From Desulfobulbaceae bacterium (GTDB lineage Bacteria > Desulfobacterota > Desulfobulbia > Desulfobulbales > Desulfobulbaceae): a stretch of DNA of 45,011 nucleotides. Under the pieces are notes generated by a model, which was not told the origin of the DNA, did no database searches, and saw only the letters and a list, made by a program, of their open reading frames with translations. The position numbers were made by a program, and so were the translations under genes. Positions 8,061-16,179 of the stretch are shown piece by piece (position 1 is the first letter of the stretch; every line of letters starts with the position of its first letter). The stretch covers positions 1 to 45,011 of the forward strand of contig WFUT01000010.1 of assembly GCA_015484845.1 (NCBI GenBank), in the 5' to 3' direction.

Positions 8061-8714
8061 TCAGATGATATCCTGGATCCGGCTCCTGAACTCGGACGCC
8101 AGCTCCTCGTCACCGATCTCCTCGGCGAGCATGGCGGCCAGTTCCGAGAGGCGGGCCGGGATGACCGGGCCGTTTGCGCGCCATTTTTCGAGAAAATCCT
8201 GCATGACCACCTCGGCGACGGGACCGATGGCGCCGGCCAGGGCCTGCTCGATGTCACGGAGATAGCCTTCCATCTCCAGGTCCGTACCCGCCGCGTCGGT
8301 TTCGCTCTCCTGGCCGCTGGTCGGAGCAGCATCGTTTTCCGGCTCCGGCCCGGTCTCCCCGCCGCGGCCGGCGAGGTTGTCACACATGTCGGCAACGAGC
8401 ATGCCGGCCGTGGTCGCGATCAGCGAACAGTTGGCCTGGGTCTCGCAGATGGTCATCAGGATGGCCCCGTTGTCCAGGGGGATGCCCACCACCGTGTACC
8501 TGTCGAACCGAAAATGGCTCGAGCGGACAGAAAGACCGCACATGCCCCCCATCTGGACCAGGCGCACAAGGTGCATGCCCACGTCCCGGAACATCTCCGC
8601 CGTGAGCGGCGAGTCCAGGTCCCGGCACAGGGGACCCCTGTGCCGGTCAAAGACGCAGGAACCGGTGACGCCGGGAATGGCGGCGATCTCCCTGAGCAGC
8701 TTCTCCATGGACAT
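8061..8714 (-). CDS. Roadblock/LC7 domain protein
   Basis: 217 residues from an ATG that overlaps the stop of the upstream gene by one base (TGATG); a GTG one codon earlier (8717) is an alternative. Residues 1-110 resemble the roadblock/LC7 fold: a helix MEKLLREIAAIPGVTGSC, the strand-turn VFDRHRGPLCRDL, then HLVRLVQMGG and VVGIPLDNGAILMTICE, the central sheet of that fold. The linker from about 115 to 150 is acidic and low in complexity (GETGPEPENDAAPTSG). The C-terminal helix region GAIGPVAEVVMQDFLEKW is not recognised. Bacterial roadblock proteins usually act as co-regulators of small Ras-like GTPases such as MglA, but no such GTPase is in this window. It is paired with another roadblock-like protein immediately upstream, so the two may form a heteromer. 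Confidence 0.75.
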   Translation of the reverse strand: MSMEKLLREIAAIPGVTGSCVFDRHRGPLCRDLDSPLTAEMFRDVGMHLVRLVQMGGMCGLSVRSSHFRFDRYTVVGIPLDNGAILMTICETQANCSLIATTAGMLVADMCDNLAGRGGETGPEPENDAAPTSGQESETDAAGTDLEMEGYLRDIEQALAGAIGPVAEVVMQDFLEKWRANGPVIPARLSELAAMLAEEIGDEELASEFRSRIQDII

Positions 8715-9463
8715 CACGAATCCCCCATCCTGCTGATGGCCTGCCGCAGGCCGGCGGTCACCTCCGCGGCAGAGCCGTTTTCATCCAGCAGCAGGCCGAT
8801 GATCATGCCGCCGCCCGGAACGATCAGCATGCTGTCGCCATTGTCCAGGACCATGTGGATGCGGTGCGGCCCCTTGACATTGAGCACCTTGCGCATCTGG
8901 ATGCCGCTGACAACGCAGTAGGTGATGAAATCCCCCACCTTCCGGTTCCGCGACGACTGGGTTATCACCTTGCCCTGCCGGTTCAGGATGTAGTAATGCT
9001 TCACCGACGGAATGGCGATAATGGACTCCACCAGGCGCCGGAGGACGGCATTGCCCTGGATATCGGCCATGACCCGGGGACGCTCTTCCTCTTCCTGCCG
9101 GGCCGGGCCGGCGGTGCCGGTCGCCTGCTGTCCCTGTTGCTGCTCCTCGAACTTCCGTTCATCATGGCGGGTCGCCGCAGCGAGCAGGAGGTGGGCCAGG
9201 GGCTGCCTGATGCGCTGCAGCCTGTCCTCGGGATCAGTGACGCTGAACGATGGATTGCTCCAGGCAAGGAGGGAGAAGGCGGCCTCCTCGCCCACCTGGT
9301 CATCGCAGCAGGCATCGACGAGCACGCCACCGTCAAAAAAGAAACAACCGGACCGGTCCTCACAGTTGACCACCAGGGTGCAACTCTTTCGTTCCTGCTC
9401 CAGCATCTGGAGAAAAGATGCCAGAGAGACCCCGCCAATCTGTCCGCCGACCGTCTGCACCAT
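8714..9463 (-). CDS. DUF4388 (PATAN-like) and roadblock-like domain protein
   Basis: 249 residues from the ATG at 9463; an in-frame TTG at 9526 would add 21 residues that look non-native. Residues about 8-100 fit DUF4388/PATAN: GGVSLASFLQMLEQERKSC, TLVVNCEDRSGCFFFDGG, VLVDACCDD and a short helix EEAAFSLLAWSN, the arrangement seen in response-regulator-associated PATAN domains. A Gln/Glu-rich linker follows. Residues about 135-245 are roadblock-like: VLRRLVESIIAIPSVKHYYI, LNRQGKVITQS and SMLIVPGGGMIIGLLLDENG. PATAN domains are thought to mediate protein interactions in signalling linked to gliding or exopolysaccharide in myxobacteria and cyanobacteria. Here the target is unknown. The gene overlaps the next roadblock gene and lies downstream of a weak promoter with a 13-bp palindrome at 9566-9578. 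Confidence 0.75.
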   Translation of the reverse strand: MVQTVGGQIGGVSLASFLQMLEQERKSCTLVVNCEDRSGCFFFDGGVLVDACCDDQVGEEAAFSLLAWSNPSFSVTDPEDRLQRIRQPLAHLLLAAATRHDERKFEEQQQGQQATGTAGPARQEEEERPRVMADIQGNAVLRRLVESIIAIPSVKHYYILNRQGKVITQSSRNRKVGDFITYCVVSGIQMRKVLNVKGPHRIHMVLDNGDSMLIVPGGGMIIGLLLDENGSAAEVTAGLRQAISRMGDS

Positions 9464-9565
9464 TGTCTTCTGCTGTCCGGAAGTTGCCAAAGCCGTACAG
9501 CACCACGCGTACGGCTCCTGGAGCAATAGAGTTTCTTACGAATACCTGCAGTATGTTATCACGAA

Positions 9566-9578
9566 CAAATCGGATTTG
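9566..9578. promoter_or_regulatory. 13-bp perfect palindrome upstream of the PATAN/roadblock pair
   Basis: CAAATC-G-GATTTG is a perfect palindrome in the 67-base space between the CLC gene end (9594) and the roadblock operon. On the minus strand a plausible weak sigma-70 promoter overlaps it (TTTTCA, 18 bases, TAACAT). It could be an operator, but no regulator is assigned. Confidence 0.35.
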
Positions 9579-9593
9579 AAAAGTAAAATTGCC

Positions 9594-11684
9594 CTATTTT
9601 CCTTTTCCGGGACGCGTGAACTCCTCGCGGGCCCGGCGCAGGGACTCCTTTCTGCCAAAGACGGTGACAATATCCCCCTCCGCAAAGCGGGTACCACCAC
9701 GGGGGATAAGGATGGTGCCGTCCCGCTCCACCGAGACCACGTTCACCGACTCGGGCAGGTCCAGCTCGCGCAGGAGCGCGCCAATGGCCCGCTGGCCCTT
9801 CCTGAGGCGAAACTCCGCGAACCCGTTGTATTCCTGTTTGCGCAGGGCGACATGGCCCTCCAGCAACTGGCCGCGCTGCTTGCGGACGATACCCACGTCG
9901 TAGGCCCGCAGGATGTCACTGCGGCTGATCAGGCCGAGCAGCCTTCTCTTCTCGTCCCGGCTGACCACCGGCAGGCGGGCAAGATCCCGTGGCGCCATCT
10001 TCTGGATGGCCGACCAGATCGGCTCGTCCGGGTAGACCGTGACCGGGTCGGACACGGCCACGTCCTCCACCTTGAGGCCGCGCAGGTTGATGGCCGACTG
10101 GGACAGGGCCTTTTCCATGTCCTGCAGGGTGACGATGCCCCAGAGCAACCCCTGTTCATCCAGGACCGGGAAGCCGAGGAAGTGGGTCTCCTGGAACTGC
10201 TGGTAGAGTTCGGCCAGGGGCTGGTCCCTGCGGATGGTCACCGGGTTCCGGTTCATCACCTCGCCCACCATGACCCCCTGCATGATGTCCATGTCCCTGC
10301 CCTGGGAGAAACGGATGCCGCGCCGGGTCAGCTTGATGGTATAGATGGAATCCGGGTAGAGGTGCTGGGCCAGGTAGGAGGCCATGACCGCGGTGATCAT
10401 CAGGGGCAGGATCAGGGAGTAGTCGTTGCTCATCTCGAAGACGATCAGCATGGCGGTGAGCGGGGCGCGCGCGCAGGCGGAGAAGACGGCGGCCATGCCC
10501 ACCAGGGCGTAGGCGCCGGGCGGCCCGGCCAGTTCCGGCTGCCAGGCGGAAAACAGGGTGCCCATGGCGCCGCCGAGCACGGCGCCGATGAACAGGGACG
10601 GCGCAAAGACACCGCCGGAATTGCCCGAGCCCAGGGTAAAGGAGGTGGCCAGCGGCTTGAGGATGACCAGCAGGGCCAGGAGCCAGAAATCCACCCTGCC
10701 CTGCAGCGCCTCCTCGATAAAGGTGAAGCCGGCGCCGTAGACGTGGGGGATGTTCTCGATCAGCGGCATCTCGAGCCGGAACTCGGTAATGGACCTGAAG
10801 CCGATGCCGGGCAGGTGCAGGTAACCGAAACCGAGCAGGCCGAGCAGCAGGGCGCCCACGGCCGGTTTGAGCGCCAGCGGGAACCGCCAGTTGTCAAACA
10901 GGTCCTCGAACCAGCCGAGCATGCAGATGAACATGATGCCCACCAGGGCGGCCACCAGGCCGAGCAGCAGGTAGAAGAAGATGGAGAGCGGCGAGTGCAT
11001 GGTATAGGTGGGCACGGTGAAGGCCGGCCGGGCACCGAGGAAGATCTGGCTGACGATGGAGGCCGCCACCGCGGAGATCACCACGTTGCCGAACATGCGC
11101 ACCTGCAGCTCGCTCATCAGGACCTCGATGGCAAAGGCGACCCCGGCGATGGGCGCGTTGAAGGTGGCGGCGATACCGGCGGCCGCGCCGCAGGAGACCA
11201 GGTTCCTGATCCGTTCGTCGGAGAGGTGCAAGAGCTGCCCCATGGTGGAGCCCAGGGCCGAGCCCACCTGGACGATGGGCCCCTCGCGGCCCGCCGAGCC
11301 GCCGGTGCCGATGCACAGGGCCGAGGCCACGATCTTGGCCAGGGCCACCCGCGGCCGGATGCGGCCGCCGCGCAGGACCAGGGCCTGCATGACCTCGGGC
11401 ACGCCGTGCCCCTTGGCCTCGCGGGCAAACCAGGCGATAAGCGGCCCCACCAGCAGGGCACCGGCAACGGGCACCAGGACGTGGCTCCACATGCCAAGGC
11501 GGGGAAAGGTAAACTGGATGGTGGAATAGGACCAGCCCTGGATCAGGGCGATGAGACGGATGAAAAAGACAGCGGCCAGGCCGGTGGCGGCACCGATGAG
11601 CATGGCCAGAATGAGCAGAAGGAGCCCTTCCGGGGGAGAGATCTTGTCAAGGAGGAGGCCGCCGGGACGGCGCTTGCTGCTCAT
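9594..11684 (-). CDS. CLC-family chloride channel/transporter with CBS and RCK_C-like domains
   Basis: 696 residues. Residues about 20-440 are the CLC membrane domain. The selectivity segment GHGVPEVMQAL is followed by GTGGSAGREGPIVQVGSALG, whose Glu in GREGP is the gating glutamate; the later FEMSNDYSLILPLM gives the last pore helices. After the membrane part, two CBS motifs (VMNRNPVTIRRDQPLAEL and VAVSDPVTVYPDEPIW) form an adenine-nucleotide-sensing module. The last ~80 residues (AIGALLRELDLPESVNVV through GDIVTVFGRKES) resemble the RCK_C/TrkA_C domain that binds ligands in K+ channels. CLC with CBS is common, while an added RCK_C tail is less so. The product would exchange or conduct chloride across the inner membrane. 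A second CLC lies at 22177-24003 without this tail. Confidence 0.9.
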   Translation of the reverse strand: MSSKRRPGGLLLDKISPPEGLLLLILAMLIGAATGLAAVFFIRLIALIQGWSYSTIQFTFPRLGMWSHVLVPVAGALLVGPLIAWFAREAKGHGVPEVMQALVLRGGRIRPRVALAKIVASALCIGTGGSAGREGPIVQVGSALGSTMGQLLHLSDERIRNLVSCGAAAGIAATFNAPIAGVAFAIEVLMSELQVRMFGNVVISAVAASIVSQIFLGARPAFTVPTYTMHSPLSIFFYLLLGLVAALVGIMFICMLGWFEDLFDNWRFPLALKPAVGALLLGLLGFGYLHLPGIGFRSITEFRLEMPLIENIPHVYGAGFTFIEEALQGRVDFWLLALLVILKPLATSFTLGSGNSGGVFAPSLFIGAVLGGAMGTLFSAWQPELAGPPGAYALVGMAAVFSACARAPLTAMLIVFEMSNDYSLILPLMITAVMASYLAQHLYPDSIYTIKLTRRGIRFSQGRDMDIMQGVMVGEVMNRNPVTIRRDQPLAELYQQFQETHFLGFPVLDEQGLLWGIVTLQDMEKALSQSAINLRGLKVEDVAVSDPVTVYPDEPIWSAIQKMAPRDLARLPVVSRDEKRRLLGLISRSDILRAYDVGIVRKQRGQLLEGHVALRKQEYNGFAEFRLRKGQRAIGALLRELDLPESVNVVSVERDGTILIPRGGTRFAEGDIVTVFGRKESLRRAREEFTRPGKGK

Positions 11685-11749
11685 GGGCTGGCTCGCTTCC
11701 GCGGGTTGGGGTTTCCGGAAACGGATCCCGGCAGAAAACGGGAAAAATC

Positions 11750-12256
11750 TCAGTCCTGCCGGACGGCGAGCTTCTTCGGATAATCAAAGAAGACCAGGTT
11801 TCCGCCCCCTTCCTCTACATCCTGCCACGAGGCCACGGGAAAATCAAGACAGACGACACCGCTGGTGGGCACGTTGCCGATGGCAAGGCCACCGAGCAGG
11901 TTGGCCAGGATGGTGAACTCGTTGTTGTGGCCCACCATGATGACCTGTTCCCAGCCCGGGTCGAACCGGTGGATGCAGTCGAGCAGGACTTCCGGGCTCG
12001 CGGCGTAGATCCTGTCGATGATCCGTATGTCGGCCAGTGGAAAATGCAGTTTCCGGGCCAGGTGCCGCGCCGTCTTGCGCGCCCTCCTGGCCGGGCTGCT
12101 GACCACGGCGTCCGGCATAATGCCCCGGGCCGCGAGCCGCTCGCCCATCAGGGGCGCGTCCCGCTTGCCGCGCCTGTTGAGCGGCCGGTCCAGGTCGGCG
12201 AGCGACGGATCCTTCCAGCTCGACTTGGCGTGCCGGCAAAGAACAAGCCGTTTCAC
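11750..12256 (-). CDS. sixA: SixA-like phosphohistidine phosphatase
   Basis: 168 residues starting at a GTG that overlaps the parA-like stop as GTGA; an ATG seven codons earlier is less likely. It is a short histidine-phosphatase-superfamily protein: the catalytic R-H motif is LVLCRHAKSSW at the N-terminus, DRPLNRRGKRDAPLMGERL binds the phosphate, SSPARRARKTA supplies the Arg, and the C-terminal VGHNNE supplies the second active-site His. In Escherichia coli SixA dephosphorylates phosphohistidine in the ArcB HPt domain and PtsO. Its place as the last gene of argJ - CHAD - ParA suggests a substrate related to CHAD or polyphosphate rather than ArcB, which is speculative. About 65 bases separate it from the CLC gene downstream. 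Confidence 0.9.
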   Translation of the reverse strand: MKRLVLCRHAKSSWKDPSLADLDRPLNRRGKRDAPLMGERLAARGIMPDAVVSSPARRARKTARHLARKLHFPLADIRIIDRIYAASPEVLLDCIHRFDPGWEQVIMVGHNNEFTILANLLGGLAIGNVPTSGVVCLDFPVASWQDVEEGGGNLVFFDYPKKLAVRQD

Positions 12257-12999
12257 GGCCTCTCCAGTTTGCCGCATATGGCGTCCCAGAGCACGCGGTA
12301 GCTCTCGGCTGCGGCCGAGTTCGGCAACATGGCAGCCACGGGCTGCCGGTAGATACCCATCTTTTCCACGTCGGCCAGGAAAGGAATGCCACAGGGCAGG
12401 ACACCGGGTTCGTCGCGGAGAAGCCGCATCATCTCGCCATGCATCTTCTTGCGCTTTTCCACCATGGAAAAGAACACCAGGACCTTGCCCCGGTCCTGGC
12501 CGATCTCTTTCAGGAAGTCGAGGAGCTGGCCCAGAGCCAGGTGGGAGAGGGTGGTGGGGATCAGCGGCACCAGGATCCGGTCGGCGGCATGGAAGATGTT
12601 CTCGGAGAGCAGGGTGACATTGGGCGGGCAGTCCAGGAAGATGTGGTCATACTCCTCGCGCAGGGGCTTGAGGATCTTCGATATTCTCTGCCGCGATTTC
12701 TTGAGGTCGTCCAGGGCGATGTCGATGTTGCGATACGAAAAATCCGCCGGCAGCAGGTCCAGGCCCGGGTAATCGGTGCCCCGGATATTGCGGTCAATGT
12801 GCTTGCCGCCCTTGAGCAGTTTCCTGGTATTGAACTTCTTGGCCGGCCTGATGCGGAAGTAGTAAGTGGCCGAGCCCTGGGAATCCATGTCGCACAGCAG
12901 TGTCCTGTTGCCCTGGCAGGCCGAGAGGTAGGAGAGATTGACCGAGGTTGCCGTCTTGCCGACTCCGCCCTTGATGTTGTATACCGCGATTACGCTCAT
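12253..12999 (-). CDS. ParA/MinD-family ATPase
   Basis: 248 residues from the ATG at 12999. The deviant Walker A motif KGGVGKTATS (residues 10-19) with its signature lysine, the CDMDSQGSAT switch region and HIFLDCPPNVTLL (Walker B) are typical of the ParA family. The C-terminal part (KVLVFFSMVEKRKKMH) matches orphan ParA-like ATPases more than Soj, and there is no ParB or centromere nearby, so plasmid or chromosome partitioning is not implied. ParA-type ATPases move a cargo by gradient binding to the nucleoid, for example carboxysomes by McdA. Here the partner is likely the CHAD protein encoded 16 bases upstream; polyphosphate granules, which CHAD proteins bind, are the obvious candidate cargo. 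That link is inferred from context only. Confidence 0.88.
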   Translation of the reverse strand: MSVIAVYNIKGGVGKTATSVNLSYLSACQGNRTLLCDMDSQGSATYYFRIRPAKKFNTRKLLKGGKHIDRNIRGTDYPGLDLLPADFSYRNIDIALDDLKKSRQRISKILKPLREEYDHIFLDCPPNVTLLSENIFHAADRILVPLIPTTLSHLALGQLLDFLKEIGQDRGKVLVFFSMVEKRKKMHGEMMRLLRDEPGVLPCGIPFLADVEKMGIYRQPVAAMLPNSAAAESYRVLWDAICGKLERP

Positions 13000-13015
13000 A
13001 CCGGTCTCCGCCGAA

Positions 13016-14551
13016 TCAATAGAACAGCTTCCTGAAGAGGGCCACGTTTTTCCTGCTCCCGAACCGGGAAAAGGTCCTGGCAAACCGCTTCCTCACCCGC
13101 TGCTGTTCATGGAAAAGGTTGGTCAGCAGGCCGCCGATGGCGGCTGCCAGCTCCATGTTCCGCCGGGACCCGGGCCGCAGGCCCCGGAGGTAACGGGCCA
13201 GCATCTCCTGCTGCACGGACAGGTCATTGAAGTCCCCGAGATTGTTCTGCAACCGTTTGAGCTGCCGGATCACGCTCCCCACCTCGTCCTCCGGGAAGAG
13301 CGAGCGGAAGAATTCCAGGCTGTAGCGCAGTTTCTTGCCCTGGATCCGCAGCCGGTGCAGGTGCTCGTCCGGGCTGCTGTCGTCAATGGCCCGGCCGTCT
13401 TTCATGATCCGCTTGAAGCGGCGGCGGATGATGCGCCGCGCCAGGTCGATGACCGGCACATCGCCCTGGGCCGAGGGCGTGGGGTCGTCCGAGCGCAGGT
13501 ATTCATCCCAGGTGGTGACGATCTGGCGATAGCGCGGCGAGCGCAGGGCCCGGACCAGCTTCTTCTGCTCGACCCGGCGCTGCTCGGCCAGGTCGGTGAA
13601 GAACGTCCCCAGCCCCTCCTGGAGCAGCTCCGGCAGGCGGGCGCGGTAATCGCGCTCCTTGAGCAGGTAGACATCCAGGTCGCGCACCGGCCCGGTGATC
13701 CTGCCCAGGTAGGCAAACTCCTCCTTCATGGTGGCGGTGATGTCGGCGGGCAGTACCTTCTTCATTTGCGCCAGGCCCGCGCGGGTCCTGCGGATGGCGA
13801 CCCGGAAATCGTGCAGGAACTCGGTATCGAGATCGCGGAGAATGCCCTCCTCGTTGGCCAGCATGGTATCGAGCAGGTGCCGGTAGATGGTGATGGCGGC
13901 CTGGCGCGCGGTCAGGTCGGGATCGAGGCGGATGGCGAACCTGGAGCTGTAGTCTCCCGGCGCCCGGCCCACGGCCCGCAGCCCCTGCTCGAAGTCGTAA
14001 AAGAGCGGCACCTGGCCGGTGATCCCGTGCTCGTCAAAAAAGGCGCGCACCGCCCGCAACGGCTTGTCATAGCCCCGCACGGGAACAAGGCGCACCAGGC
14101 GCAGGACGGTGTCCGTCCCCCTGACCTGCTGGCGGCTGAACTCGACAAAGACCGTGGTCTTCCGGTCCCGGTTCAGGACGCGGATGCGGGTCTCCTCGGA
14201 CTGGAGCGTCACCAGGAGCAGCAGGGCGCGCACATCCAGCACCGGTTCGAGCAGGGCGCGCAGCCGGCCGGCGGGCAGGTCCCGGGCAAAGACCCTTTTC
14301 CTGCCTGTCCCAGCCCTGGAGGTGACCAGGGTCTCGCCGCTGCCGCGGTCCAGGAGGTGCCAGTGCCGATCGCCGTGGCGCAGGAGATAACCATGGTTGT
14401 ACAGGCGCCAGTCAAAGGTGTCGTACCAGGCGGCCACGCTCGACCGCTTCCCCTCGATCTCCACGGTAAAGGAGTCGGCCAGGGCGTCCATGAGGGACCC
14501 CATCTCCACGGACTCGGGCAGACGGCGGGTATCCTGCTGTAACTCCTGCAT
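13016..14551 (-). CDS. CYTH-like/CHAD domain protein
   Basis: 511 residues starting at the ATG at 14551, 10 bases after argJ ends; the open frame upstream of this is a shadow. Residues about 20-200 are a degenerate CYTH-like (triphosphate tunnel) domain: EIEGKRSSVAAWYDTFDWRL resembles the E-x-E-x-K start followed by the Y-F-D-T-x-D-x-x-L strand, and HGYLLRHGDRHWHLLDRG follows. Residues about 215-500 are CHAD: LHDFRVAIRRTRAGLAQMKK is the first His/Arg-rich helix, VRDLDVYLL is the central one, and LHRLRIQGKKLRYSLEFF is the second basic helix pair. CHAD domains are established binders of polyphosphate and localise to polyphosphate granules in several bacteria. Pairing with SixA and ParA suggests phosphate-polymer handling. 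A cytoplasmic location is likely because no signal or membrane segment is visible. Confidence 0.88.
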   Translation of the reverse strand: MQELQQDTRRLPESVEMGSLMDALADSFTVEIEGKRSSVAAWYDTFDWRLYNHGYLLRHGDRHWHLLDRGSGETLVTSRAGTGRKRVFARDLPAGRLRALLEPVLDVRALLLLVTLQSEETRIRVLNRDRKTTVFVEFSRQQVRGTDTVLRLVRLVPVRGYDKPLRAVRAFFDEHGITGQVPLFYDFEQGLRAVGRAPGDYSSRFAIRLDPDLTARQAAITIYRHLLDTMLANEEGILRDLDTEFLHDFRVAIRRTRAGLAQMKKVLPADITATMKEEFAYLGRITGPVRDLDVYLLKERDYRARLPELLQEGLGTFFTDLAEQRRVEQKKLVRALRSPRYRQIVTTWDEYLRSDDPTPSAQGDVPVIDLARRIIRRRFKRIMKDGRAIDDSSPDEHLHRLRIQGKKLRYSLEFFRSLFPEDEVGSVIRQLKRLQNNLGDFNDLSVQQEMLARYLRGLRPGSRRNMELAAAIGGLLTNLFHEQQRVRKRFARTFSRFGSRKNVALFRKLFY

Positions 14552-14561
14552 ATTCTTTATC

Positions 14562-15746
14562 CTAGCTACGGTAATCCGCGTTGATCTTGACGTAATCCAC
14601 CGACAGATCGCAGGTATAGACCTCGGCCGTCTCCATGCCGTCACCCAGGTCCACCGTGACCGTGAAATGGCGCTGGCCCAGGACCGCGGTGGCGGCCTCT
14701 TCGGCGGCCCTGCCCAGGCCCTGGCCATTCTGCACCATCAGCACGTCGTCAAAGGAGATGGAGACCCTGTCCGGGGAAAAGACACAGCCCGACCGGCCCA
14801 GGGCGGCGATGATCCGGCCCCAGTTGGCGTCCTCGCCGAAAAACGCGGTCTTGACCAGGGCGGAATTGGCAATGGTCTGGGCGGCATTCATGGCGCTCTC
14901 CGCATCGCGCCCCCCCGTGACCCGGATGGTGACCAGCTTGGTGGCACCCTCACCGTCCTCGACGATCTTGAGCGCAAGCTCGCGGAACACGGCATGCACC
15001 GCGCCGGCAAAGATCCGGGCCGCCTCGGGATTCTCCTCGTCGATCCAGGGGTTGCCGGCCGCGCCGTTGGCCATGACCAGGACGGTATCATTGGTGGAGG
15101 TGTCGCCATCCACGGTGATCCGGTTGAAGGACCGGTCCACGCCGCTCTTGACGATCTGCCTGAGGACCGGGAAGACGATCTGGGCGTCGGTGACCACGAA
15201 ACAGAGCATGGTGGCCATGTCGGGCATGATCATGCCCGAGCCCTTGGCCACGCCGAGAACCGAGACCTCGACCCCGTCCAGGAAAACCGTTGCCGTGGCC
15301 GTCTTGGGCCTGGTATCGGTGGTCATCATGGCGCGGGCCAGGTCGTCGAAGCCGTCGGCGGAGAGCGCACCGGCCAGTTCCGGCATGGCGCGGGCAAAGG
15401 GCTCGGTCGCCATCTGCTCGCCGATGACACCGGTGGAGGCGACCTGGACCAGCTCCTCGTCTATGCCCAGCTGCCGGGCCGCCATGGCGGCGGTGGCGAC
15501 AGCGACCTCCATGCCGCGCTCGCCGGTGCAGGCATTGGCGTTGCCGGCATTGACCAGCACGGCCTGGGCCCGGCCCTGGCGCAGACGTTCCATGTCCAGG
15601 AGGACCGGCGCCGCCTTGACCAGGTTGGTGGTAAAGGCGCCGGCGGCAACGGCCGGAACATCGGAATAGATAAGGCCCAGGTCCAGCCTGTCCCTGTAGC
15701 GAATGCCGGCCTGGACGGCGGCGGCGGAAAAACCCTTGACTCTCAT
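14562..15746 (-). CDS. argJ: Bifunctional glutamate N-acetyltransferase/N-acetylglutamate synthase ArgJ
   Basis: 394 residues from the ATG at 15746; ATG 15755 is the other option. ArgJ transfers acetyl from N-acetylornithine to glutamate (and may use acetyl-CoA), closing the cyclic arginine pathway. VKGFSAAAVQAGIRYRDRLD is the family N-terminus. GSGMIMPDMATMLCFVVTD contains the conserved A-T-M-L autocleavage site, whose Thr becomes the nucleophile of the beta chain. VDGDTSTNDTVLVMANG and ANVNWGR-like ANWGRIIAALGRSG follow. The length and the DYVKINADYRS end are complete. It is the first gene of a tight minus-strand run into the CHAD, ParA and SixA genes, an odd partnership for an arginine enzyme. 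A promoter should lie in the 15747-16179 region, but none is obvious. Confidence 0.95.
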   Translation of the reverse strand: MRVKGFSAAAVQAGIRYRDRLDLGLIYSDVPAVAAGAFTTNLVKAAPVLLDMERLRQGRAQAVLVNAGNANACTGERGMEVAVATAAMAARQLGIDEELVQVASTGVIGEQMATEPFARAMPELAGALSADGFDDLARAMMTTDTRPKTATATVFLDGVEVSVLGVAKGSGMIMPDMATMLCFVVTDAQIVFPVLRQIVKSGVDRSFNRITVDGDTSTNDTVLVMANGAAGNPWIDEENPEAARIFAGAVHAVFRELALKIVEDGEGATKLVTIRVTGGRDAESAMNAAQTIANSALVKTAFFGEDANWGRIIAALGRSGCVFSPDRVSISFDDVLMVQNGQGLGRAAEEAATAVLGQRHFTVTVDLGDGMETAEVYTCDLSVDYVKINADYRS

Positions 15747-16179
15747 GGCGTCCATCCCCGAACGAAGACGGCCCCGGTGCGTACCAGCAGGCCGCACCGG
15801 GTCCGCAAGTGACTGCGAAGCTGCCCGCGGCAACCATCCCGGCCGGCCGCCCGCAGGGCCGCTGGGACCGGTTTCCCGGACATCGGCAGCCAGTCTACCA
15901 GAAAAGAGGGAAAAAACAAAATATCATTGCGCATATCGTGCGGGAAAGCGGGCAGAACACCATTTTTCTTGACCTGGAATCGGAAAATATGCGAATGTGA
16001 TCACCCCGGCCGGTGGCGTACAACCGGATACCGGGACGACTGATCATGGACCACATGCCTGCTCCGCGGTCCGTACCACAAATGGCTCGCCGCACCGCCG
16101 GATGCCGGCCGGGACGCGTCCCCGCGGAGCAGGACCCCGGGCCCACCGCACGGCCCCAGGCGGCCTGACCACGAAACCC
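15747..16179. other. Divergent intergenic region between argJ and cls
   Basis: 433 bases without a convincing gene. The open frames here are frameless GC-rich shadows without ribosome sites. It must hold the minus-strand argJ promoter and the plus-strand cls promoter. An A/T-rich core around 15900-15990 (TTGACC at about 15968, then AATATGCG) is the best place for one, but spacing is poor. A 12-bp perfect inverted repeat (16058-16069 / 16122-16133) is described separately. Confidence 0.6.
16058..16133. repeat. 12-bp perfect inverted repeat in the cls leader
   Basis: CCTGCTCCGCGG at 16058-16069 is matched exactly by CCGCGGAGCAGG at 16122-16133, enclosing 52 bases, which themselves contain GC-rich hairpin potential. 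The pair ends 46 bases upstream of the cls start codon. No flanking direct repeat is seen (ACATG on the left, ACCCC on the right), so a structured leader RNA is more likely than an insertion. Confidence 0.55.

Noticed and set aside
9012-11783. A 923-codon open frame on the plus strand antisense to the CLC gene
   Set aside because: It has the His/Gly/Gln/Asp-rich composition of a GC-rich shadow, no ribosome site and no motifs, while the minus strand encodes a textbook CLC.
12938-14542. A 534-codon plus-strand open frame over the CHAD gene
   Set aside because: Shadow of the CHAD gene; no start signal or family motif.
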